DNA from: Phragmites australis
Lineage: Eukaryota; Streptophyta; Magnoliopsida; Poales; Poaceae
Direction of reading: 5' to 3'
NCBI RefSeq assembly: GCF_958298935.1
Contig: NC_084933.1
Span: forward strand, 9,221,001-9,285,000
Length of the DNA: 64,000 nucleotides
The position numbers and the translations under genes are program-made. The notes below the pieces were generated by a model that saw only the letters and a program-made list of their open reading frames with translations, was not told the DNA's origin and made no database searches. This document shows positions 55,800-64,000 of this stretch, piece by piece; the stretch's first letter is position 1; each line of letters opens with the position of its first letter.

Positions 55800-56790
55800 A
55801 TTAAGGCAATTATTAACGACGAATGAATGTTTTTACAGTGTAGATGACAGTCAGATGTTGGATGTACAAAGATACCCGGACTTGTCCGGAGTACTTGAGC
55901 GGGGTGAAGTATTTCATGAGTGCTGCTTTGGCGGATATGAAAGATCATGGTAAATCGACAATGTATTGTCCATGTTGCAATTGCAGGAATGACAAGAAGT
56001 TTTCAAAACCAGACAATTTTCATGCACATTTGGTCATTCGTGGATTTAAAGAGAATTATACATATTAGAACAAACATGACGAGGAAGTCTTAACAAAGAG
56101 ATGGATCAGGGCCTTCATGCCGACAATGTGGATAAAGGACTTAGACCTGGTGATATGGATAATGATTTCAGCGATGATGACATATTAGGTTTTAATGATA
56201 ATAATCTTGAGGATTTTGTGAAGAATGTGGAACATTTGGTGCGGGATGTTGAGCAGCACGATGAGTATGATAGTGGTGAGTTTGCTAAATTCTAGGAATT
56301 TGTGCGAGATTCCAAGCCGCCCCTTTATCCTAACTGTAAGCAGAATTACACACGGCTATTTGGAGTTCTAAAGCTTTTACAGCTGAAGGCAACCTATGAC
56401 TGGGCTGACAAGAGTTTTGAAGCATTGCTGGATCTGCTAAGGGACATTCTACCAGAGGAAAACTTGGTGCCCAATTACATCTACAACGTGAAGAAGATAA
56501 TTTATCGTTTGGGACTAGAAATACAAAAAAAATACATGCATGTAAGTAGGATTGTATCTTGTTTCGCGGAGAGTATGTAGAGCTAGATTAATGCTCTGTT
56601 TGTGGAACCCATCGATATAGCGTAGAAAAGACAGTGGTGATCGCGATAGAGGCAAGAAAAGTAAAGTGCCTCTTAGAAAGGTGATGTGGTATTTTCCAGC
56701 AATTCCCCGTCTGAAATGTTTGTTTGATAACAAAAAGGAGGCACAATTGGTGCGTTGGCATAAGGAGGTTCGTAAAAACGACGCAATGAT
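55800..56790 (+). pseudogene. CACTA transposase N-terminal part, element M
   Basis: 55844-56068 holds the transposase-associated domain: CWMYKDTRTCPEYLSGVKYF, then TMYCPCCNCRNDKKFS and FHAHLVIRGFKENYTY. From 56101 follow a Asp-rich stretch (DNDFSDDDILGFNDNN), then PLYPNCKQNYTRLFGVLKLL, WADKSFEALLDLLRDILPEE and KKIIYRLGLEIQKKYMHV. Further on KVPLRKVMWYFPAIPRLKCL and EAQLVRWHKEVRK lead into the transposase core, which then stops. Two in-frame stops are seen (56068, 56293). Confidence 0.85.
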
Positions 56791-57003
56791 ACCAAGTCTT
56801 TTATGTGACTGACACAACAAAGAAGAAACGCCATGTGGTTCTCGCTGGGAAAAGACGCATCATCGGAGTTGCAAACGTCATTGATGAGGAGGAGTTCAAT
56901 CAATTCGATGAAATCCCCCTTTTGCCACTGCAATCATGCCACGCCTTTCGCCGACCAAGAAAACTCCATACCTGCGCTCCGACCATAACGAAGGGATCCA
57001 TGT
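56790..57003 (+). pseudogene. CACTA transposase C-terminal end, element M
   Basis: Directly after the truncated core comes QVFYVTDTTKKKRHVVLAGK, then RRIIGVANVIDEEEFNQFDE, the very end of the DUF4216 region, homologous to 31370-31480 in K. Everything between, usually well over 1 kb of catalytic core, is missing. Confidence 0.85.
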
Positions 57004-57184
57004 AAAGAAAGCATGAAAACAGTATATTTGAATTTGAGTGTCAAATGTGAATATATATTAAATTTGGAATATTAATGTCAAATTTTAATTTGGGTTTCAA
57101 GTTATTTGAATTTGTAATACTAATATCAAATTTATAATTACAATGTCAAATTTGCATTTGTATATTTTAAATTTGTAATGTTAA

Positions 57185-57358
57185 TGTCAAGTCTGTCAAA
57201 GTGATAGGTGACAGGTGATTATGTTAACCCGTCACTTATTACAACGGATAGGTGACGAGTGAATACATCACCCGTCACCGATGACTTTCTTCATCGGTCA
57301 CTGATCGATCATTGATGACAGGTGATACTATTCATCCATCACCTATGACCCTATAGTA
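57185..57358. repeat. Subterminal repeats of M
   Basis: Six or more copies of GTGACAGGTGAT/ATCACCCGTCAC-like words in both orientations, as expected for transposase-binding sites near a CACTA end. Confidence 0.75.
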
Positions 57359-58189
57359 TATATTGGTTGAGGTCCTGCCCTTCTCCATGTCATTTTGCCT
57401 AAGTCCTAAGTCCTAGCCCTAACTCGTCTCCAAGCCGCCTATGAGACCAGGACCAATTCGTCATCACTGCCATCTCGTCATAACAAGAGCTCGCTGCCTT
57501 CACTGCTGCCATCCTAGAGGAGGAGGAGGAGGAGGCCGCCCGTGCCGCCGTCGCCCCCCTCCCCCCCGATGAGGAGGAGGACCAAGAGCCCGACGCCGTC
57601 TCCTTCCTCCTTGCGCCGCCCTCCACCTCGCCATTGCCATCCCAGAGAAGGAGGAGGAGGAGGCCGCCTGTGCCGCCATTGCCCCCACCGATGAGGAGGA
57701 CCAGGAGCCCGGCGCCATCACCTTCCTCCGTGCACCGCCATCCACCTCGCCACTGCCATCCTAGAGTGCATAACACTGTGAGTATTCAAGGTTCACTCCT
57801 CTCCCTTCCTCTCTCTGTTTATCTAGACAGTTTCGTTACATATGAAAAGCTCCATGATGAACAAATGCATTGAGATTGGGCATGCTTACTAAGTACAATA
57901 GTTTTAGACATGTGAATTCTCGAATTGTTTGATATATTTGGTAGCCCCTAGAGACTATTGTTGGTGATACTCCCTGGTCTATTCTAGTTCATCGAAGAAC
58001 ATTTGTTGTGTTGGTTCTCTAGTGGGCTATCCGTAGTTTTGATCCCTAGTTCTAGTGTTGTTGTTAGCTGAGAGGGAGTTTACCATCTTTGATCCTAAAC
58101 AATCAGCCGAGTGAGCTTTTTAGCTACTGTCAGTACTTGTTTTGTGCTCTGTAGTTCAGTCTTTATCTGTCTCAGCTGCAACTTATATT
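57359..58189. other. Unassigned, GC-rich duplicated block then AT-rich
   Basis: 57509-57637 and 57638-57756 are two units (129 and 119 bp) starting CCATCC.AGAG, with a (GAG)n-rich front and GCCGCCCGTGCCGCC. Low-complexity frames are open on both strands, without domains. 57780-58189 is AT-rich and shows nothing. It may be a captured gene piece or part of an unrecognised transposon. Confidence 0.4.
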
Positions 58190-58331
58190 ATCTATTCAGG
58201 ATCTCTGCTCTCTGGCTTAGTATAGTAGCACCGTTTATGGTGATATTTCAGTTTTGAGAAATCTATTCAAGATCTCTACTCTCTAGCTTAGTATAGCAGC
58301 ATTATTTATGGGGATATTTCAGTTTTGAGAA
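58190..58331. repeat. 71-bp tandem duplication
   Basis: Units 58190-58260 and 58261-58331, both starting ATCTATTCA and ending CAGTTTTGAGAA, with about nine differences. No function is suggested. Confidence 0.9.
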
Positions 58332-58630
58332 ATCTGTCTAGGTTCTAATAACTAGTTGAGATCTTAGTAAACAACCTCGTCGATGATGGCTTCATTAGAA
58401 CAATTAGAGAGCAGGACCTTGCTTGTCGTGGGGCCAATTGTTATACCTTTTCTGAGGGCACTTATGCAAAAGAAATGTATCTATTGTCTAGTATTTGGTG
58501 TATACATGATTTCAGAAATTGATCTTTTTTGCTTTACTATCATCCTTTTCGAAGGTCATGTATAATGAGTACTTTTAGTTATGTTTTTGTATATGTATAT
58601 GTGGAATAAAATCCATGCTCATATTATGCC

Positions 58631-59995
58631 TGTGAGGGATCGGTGACGTCTTAAGAGGGAGGTGAATTAGGCACTTAAAACTTTTCGGCTCCAAAAACAA
58701 TACAACATAAACCTATGTCAATTTCAATCTAAATGTGCTCTAGGGTTATCTAGTGTGTCTACTCTACCGATCAAAGTGCTTGCAACCAATCTAAGAAGGT
58801 AAATTACAAGTAAGTAAATGCGGAAACATAAATAAGGTAGAGAGAACAAACTCGGCATAAGGATTTTTTTCCCGTGGTATTGATGGCATGAATGCCACTC
58901 CTAATCCACACTGGGGCTCCACGAAAGATGTGCTCCCGATCAGCACCTAGTCACAGCCTTTGAGCCGCTGAGTCACAAAGACAAGACCTCCACCTGGATG
59001 AGCCACCGAGCCACCGAGCCACCAAGCCACCAAGGCAAGATCTCACCACTAGCCCATTTTCCAGTTCCTTACCACCGTGATCACTTCAGAGCTTGAGCCA
59101 CAAAAAAAGGGTCTCCGCGTCCCCGCACAATCGCCTTGCTGCCGCTCCACACCAAGTCAGAGGGTTAACAAGCTTGCTGACGAGTCACCAAGATTTCAAG
59201 GTGCTGGTGTACCAAGAGGTACATTGTTGGATCACTCCCTGATCCACTTTCTAGGCAGCAATCACCTAGCAACTCACTCTCTAGTCCTATAAACACTAAT
59301 CACTCACTAATCTTGTGCTTAATTGCCTTGGATAATCACTTTAAGCATTTTGGTGGCTTGGATAATCACTTTAAGCCATTCAAGCCAACATCTTCTCTAC
59401 GTAAATTGCTCCGGTGCCTTGGATAATCACTTTAAGCCGTTCAAGCCAACATCTTCTCTACGTAAATTGCTCTGGTGTACTCTCTGGTGCACATCACTTC
59501 ATCATCGGACCATTCGGTGTGTTATCCTTAGCCAGCCGAGCCAATGCAACCCTCTCTGGAAAATATGCTCCGGTGTACAAATCTACAGAGCACTGGACCT
59601 TCCGGTGAGGTCACTGCATTCTCCCATTTGTCAACAATGCTCCGGTGCGTTTCTCCCACCGTACTATCCAATATTTTACTTCTTTTTCATCTTTGCATTG
59701 TTCATTATCCGGTGTATTGTCCGGTGTTGCCTTGCTTCATCACCGGGCTATCTGGTGAGGCTTTCATGCCTCTATCGCTCTTTGATTGAGATGCTCTGGT
59801 GAGTGCAAATACCCTGAGCACTGGACCATCCGATGTAGTCATTTCTCCTAGGGCCTTTCCCAATTCAACCAAACTTTATCCCGGTTTCGGTGGCTTCTTC
59901 TTGTATTGCATCCATGAGACCTACTAATATATATTCCTAACAAACATATTAGTCCCAATGACTAATCATGGCCTAATAGGGCTATTTTCACTACA
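58631..59995 (-). repeat. 3' LTR of copia element N
   Basis: 1365 bp, TGTGAGGGATCGG to TTTTCACTACA on the plus strand. Matches 63208-63920 closely at first, then holds internal repeats of CTTGGATAATCACTTTAAGC (three copies, 59328-59440), of which the other LTR has one. CAATCCCCATTTTTG after 59995 is, on the minus strand, the polypurine tract. Confidence 0.85.
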
Positions 59996-61200
59996 ATCCC
60001 CATTTTTGATGATTGATGACAACACAACCAAAGCAAGTGGCAAATAACAAATGATTCCAAATATAAAGATCTTAAATGAGCACAAAGTCTTACCACATTG
60101 CTTGGATGCATGTTCTTACCATTTAGTCCCCCTTTATTGTGGTTCCCTTTTTCTCTATTGCTACTATCTCCCTTGATTTGACCTAAGCACGAGCTTCTCC
60201 CCTTTGTTAACCTTCATGTATCTTGCAATTGCTACAATCTCCTCCACATTGTTCATCTTGCATTACTTGCTTTGGTTGTCAAACTTCTCCCCCTTTGTCA
60301 ACCATCTCCTAAAAAGGACTATATGCACATGTTGAACATAAAGGGAAAAACATTAGAGCATATAGGAGAAAGCTTCACAAATCATGATCCAATTAAAAAT
60401 TATACCAATTGTAGGAATCACACTAAAAAATGATACCAATTGAAAGTTATGAAAGCACATGGATCAAAATTCATAAAACTCACGTAATATAGTCTAAACT
60501 TCCCCTATATGTGTGCATACATATGATAAGGAAGAAGCATATGCACAACTAAACAATATGTCGAGATAGGAAGTTTAAGCTATATTATGCATGGAGATAG
60601 CTTAAATGAACAAAGATTTGCCAATAATATCAATTTGAAGCATTTAAGCATTGCATACCTCTGGGGACATGTTGATTGATCCATGAGACTACAAAAGATG
60701 CAACTTAAAACATATGTTAGTCTCAAAATCACAACCTATAGGATGTACTCCCCCTAAATGTGTTCATACAAGTGTTAAATACTTGTGAGATATATCCACT
60801 TGTTATTGATAACAATGAAAATTTATCCTATACATGGCACATCAAAAATATCAATTGTAAAACTAGTGCCATAAAAGAAACATACCACTAATAAACCATG
60901 TAGGTTGCTCATGTATAAGAGAGAAATACGAGCAACCTACCATATGAAAACCTACACTAAGCATTGCAATAAATTGAAATAAACACATACAATCCTAGAC
61001 AAGGCAAAATGAGCTAAAAGCAAAAAAAAAAATGCATGAACTCTTTCTAGCCGCACTTACCTCTTTTACCTTTCAATGGGGATTTGGGTATGTGATGATC
61101 ATAATCTTCATCAAAGCGCACATCTTCTACACTTGGCTTTTTTTTCCTTGAATCTTCATTTCATTTTGTAATCCAAGCCCATAAATCCCCATAGCCACCC
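59996..61200 (-). other. 3' internal region of N, no ORF seen
   Basis: AT-rich, with short words typical of copia 3' regions and no reading frame or pol motif on either strand. This is where pol would have been. Confidence 0.6.
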
Positions 61201-63156
61201 CGTGCTTCAAGTCTTCTTTGGAACCCAAACAGATTGGGGCCCCTTCATATTTTTTATGACTTCCTTGGGCACCCAAATGGGTTGATACCACCTTCAATCC
61301 TTTTTCCCAACAATGTGTGCAACTACCTTGCTATTTTCCTTTTTCTCGAGCTTGTAGTGGTTGCTCTTTATCTTGTTCTCGTAGTTGGGCTTGGTGTAGA
61401 GGTTGGAGGTCTTGTTAGAGAGGTTTGTCATCTTCTTCTTTTCTTTATTCTCCTTATTCACTTGCTTGCATTAGAATAACTTGTGGCCTTTTTAATGTCA
61501 TTTGAAGCATGTCACAGTGGACCCCTTCTCAAGCTTGTTCACTATGAAAGCACGGTTATCTTGAGTAGGTTGGACATGTCATTTGCCCTTAAATCTCACC
61601 AAGTCCTACTTGAGCTTCTCCACTTCTTTCTTGAGCTCATCATTCTCTTATGCAATGAGTTCATTAGATTGTTCTACAACAACAATATCAACACAAAACT
61701 CATTGCAAGGGGGTGAGCTAGATAAAACATATAAATCATCACAAGAAGTGGAAGTATCTACATTATAATTGTAATTAAAAAGAGAGGTAGATTGCTTCAA
61801 AGGGACCTTAGTTTGAGATTCAATGCACTCAAATTTATCCTTAAGTTCTTCATGCTCCTTATTTAGCAAATTGAATTTGCATAATAATTGTTCATAATTA
61901 GAAACAAATATAGCATGAATATCATTAAGTGCATTGAATTTCTTAAGCTCTTTTGATTGTTTCTTAAGAGCCCAATGTTTCTCATTGATCAAATAAAGGT
62001 GTTCATCATATGAGGGAGAATCCTCATCGAATTCATCATCACCTACATCGCTATCCATACTTTTGGCCGTAAGACACTTGTGAGATGACTTGCAAGACGA
62101 CTTGTGTGATGATGATCTTGAGGAAGAGCTTCTCTTGGAGGAGTGGATGGTGATGCTCTCGTCACTTGAGCTTGGATCTTCATCATCACTTATCCATCTT
62201 CCTATGCTTGCGGATGCTTTGGCTGTTCCCCTTATCTCCCTCTTGTTCTTGGTCATTTTCTTCTCCTTCTTAATATGATCAATTGTTTTGACCAAGTCCT
62301 TCATTAAGATTGGGTGATCAATCTTGACATTGATCTTTTTATATTCTTCTCCACTCGTGAGATGAGCTTAGCGACTTCCAGATCCATCTCTTTATCGCTT
62401 GAGGTGCTTTGCTCATCTTCTTCATAGCTCTCCATCGTCATTTTCATCATGATCTTCACTTGAGCTTGACTCTTGCTCTTATCTCCTCATCTTGCCTTCA
62501 TGTGTTGACATTTAGCTTGTTTGCTTGTGAGAGCAAGTTCTTGGTGTCGTATAATGAAGAAGCTTCTACCCCACGTTCATTGTCATCTCATGGGCGGTGA
62601 TCTTGCCGAATACTTGACTTGGAGTCATCTTTTTGATGCCATTGTTGTCATAAATGATGGAGTCGATCAACTTGTACTTCTGAATAAGAGCTTTAAGTAT
62701 TTTTCTCACCACATGATCATCTTCAATTGGCATAAAACCTAACCCATTGATCTCGTTGACAAGAATATTCAAACGTGAGTACATGTCATTAGCACTTTCA
62801 TGGGGTAGTTGTTTGATGCCATTAAGTTTAGTAAAAGGCACATGATATTTCTCAATGCGCACATCCTTTATGCCTTCATGTATTTCAATGAAACTATTCC
62901 AAATATCATGTGTATTGGTGAGAGAATAAACACGATTAAATGCATCAACACATATTGATGATAAAAGGATACTTTTTGCTAATGCATCTAATTGTCTCTC
63001 CTTGTTGGTGATGCGAGGTTTCATCCCTTCCTCCACGACTCTCCAAACATCTAAGCCTCTAGCTTGCAAATAACATGACATTAGAATTTTCTAATGTGGA
63101 AAATTTGTGCCATCAAAAAGTGGTGCACTATGAGAATCTATCTCAACCCCGGACAT
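61201..63156 (-). pseudogene. Copia gag of element N
   Basis: Start ATG at 63156 (MSGVEIDSHSAPLFDGTNF), then a TAG at 63093 in place of the usual Trp, then the UBN2-type capsid domain 63081-62566: LQARGLDVWRVVEEG, NTHDIWNSFIEIHEG, MYSRLNILVNEINGLG. After breaks, 62304-61648 is a Ser-rich, then coiled-coil part (SSSSRSSSHKSSCKS; LNKEHEELKDKFECIE). A zinc-knuckle remnant CFK.H.KGHKLF.C with three stops lies at 61515-61465, and PIWVPKEVIKNMKG at about 61290-61230 ends it. No DSG-type protease follows. Confidence 0.8.
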
Positions 63157-63194
63157 CACAACTCTAGGATTTTAAGTCTATAAAGAGCACGAGC

Positions 63195-63206
63195 CTCTGA
63201 TACCAA
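63195..63206 (-). promoter_or_regulatory. Primer-binding site of N
   Basis: Minus-strand TTGGTATCAGAG immediately before the LTR boundary, the usual complement of initiator tRNA-Met. Confidence 0.8.
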
Positions 63207-63207
63207 T

Positions 63208-64000
63208 TATAAGGGATTGGTGACGTCCTAAGAGGGGGTTGAATTAGGACACTTAAAACTATTTCGGCTCCAAAACAACATAAGATAAACCTATGTCAAT
63301 TTCTATCTAAATATACTCTAGGATTATCTAGTGTATCTACTCTACCGATCAAAGCGTTTGCAACCTATCTAAGAAGGTAAATTGCAAGTAAGTAAATGTG
63401 GAAACATAAATAAGGTAGAGAAACAAACTCGACTTAAAGATTTTTCCCGTGGTTTCGATGGCATCATGCCACCCCTAGACCACATTGGAGCTCCACAAAA
63501 GATATACTACTGGTCGGCGCCCGATCACAACCTTTGAGCCACCGAGTCACAAAGACAAGGCCTCCACCCGGATGAACCCCTAAGCCACCAAGGCAAGGTC
63601 TCACCACTAGCCTCTTTTCGGGTTCCTTGCTGTTGTGATCACTTCGGAGCTTGAGCTACAAAGGCAAGGGTCTCCGCATCCCCACACAATCGCTTTGCCG
63701 CCGCTCACACCAACTCGGAGGGTCAACAAGCTTGCCGGTGAGTCACCAAGACTCCAAGATGCCAGCGTACCAAGAGATACACTGTTGGATCACTCCTTCA
63801 TCCACTCTCTAGGCCACAATCACCTAGCAACTCACTCTCTAGGCCTATAAGCACTAATCACTCATTAATGTTGTGCTTAATCGTCTTAGATGATCACTTT
63901 AAGCACTTTGGTGGCTTGGATGTCTTCTCAGGTGTATATAAACTTCTCTGGACTCCATCCCCCTCAAACGACTGAGTGGAGGGATATTTATAGCCTCAAA
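63208..64000 (-). repeat. 5' LTR of copia element N (partial)
   Basis: Matches the left LTR from its first base (TATAAGGGATTGG against TGTGAGGGATCGG). It runs off the window, so its outer end and the target duplication cannot be seen. Confidence 0.85.
63984..63993 (-). promoter_or_regulatory. TATA box of the N 5' LTR
   Basis: Minus-strand CTATAAATAT, with transcription expected leftward from about 63955 into the element. Confidence 0.55.

Larger units (their letters stand above)
55480..57358 (+). mobile_element. CACTA element M, internally deleted
   Basis: Contains the N- and C-terminal ends of an En/Spm transposase joined directly, then subterminal repeats, and a probable right end CCCTATAGTA at 57358 (one base off the expected CTATAGTG). 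The left end is not identified; 55480-55790 is AT-rich and leader-like. It could not move on its own. Confidence 0.7.
58631..64000 (-). mobile_element. Gag-only Ty1/copia element N (5' end beyond window)
   Basis: Two LTRs in the same orientation (58631-59995 and from 63208), polypurine tract next to the left one, primer-binding site next to the right one: a minus-strand element. The internal region is only about 3.2 kb and holds a degraded gag. I find no protease, integrase, RT or RNase H. It is non-autonomous and would depend on a related copia element. Confidence 0.85.

Noticed and set aside
57399..57776. Gly-rich protein gene on the minus strand
   Set aside because: Low-complexity translation of the duplicated GAG/GCC block.

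Overview
The window is a block of plant nuclear repeats, most likely from a large-genome grass (inferred from the combination of Tat and Tekay-type Ty3/gypsy elements, TAGTAGTG-ended CACTA elements and a UBN2-gag copia element). I see no intact single-copy host gene, no rRNA or tRNA gene and no CRISPR. Nearly every base that can be assigned belongs to a decayed, nested or truncated transposable element, so almost all coding calls are pseudogenes.

Layout, left to right. 1-2621: 3' part of a minus-strand gypsy element ('A': LTR, integrase, RNase H, RT edge). 2618-8108: minus-strand Tat-lineage gypsy element ('D') with gag, PR, RT, RNase H, second archaeal-type RNase H, partial integrase and a 5' LTR; its 3' end is lost at a chimeric junction with A. 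8109-8967: gypsy integrase fragment ('F') that D entered. 10300-10884: right end of a CACTA ('H') sitting in a Tekay-type chromovirus ('G', 10885-14972). 15046-16204: short non-autonomous CACTA ('I'). 16206-18040: degenerate tandem repeats. 18041-22395: gypsy sequences ('S') arranged gag-LTR-integrase. 22396-29346: Tat-like non-autonomous element ('B'). 29347-31895: CACTA transposase remnant ('K') split by a solo Tat-like LTR ('C'). 32738-33882: complete small CACTA ('L', TSD AAC) carrying a piece of an A-type gypsy element. 34148-49656: second non-autonomous Tat-like element ('E'), itself split by a Tekay chromovirus ('T2', 40183-48558). 50035-55360: gypsy element ('J') from integrase to 5' LTR. 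55480-57358: CACTA ('M') with an internally deleted transposase. 58631-64000: gag-only copia element ('N') running off the window.

The best candidate for a biological system is the D/B/E/C set. D encodes proteins. B and E have no pol, but share with D the R-U5 end of the LTR and the leader just after it, up to the position of the D gag start codon, which is altered in both. B and E replace pol with the same ordered set of tandem repeats (about 109 bp, CCTAGG-based, and a strict 30-bp array) plus a conserved 3' accessory region. This looks like an autonomous/non-autonomous retrotransposon partnership, as known for RIRE2/Dasheng in rice; the 30-bp array with possible hairpins and the inverted acidic-motif pair are the parts I cannot match to anything known. 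Names A to T2 are labels for this window only.
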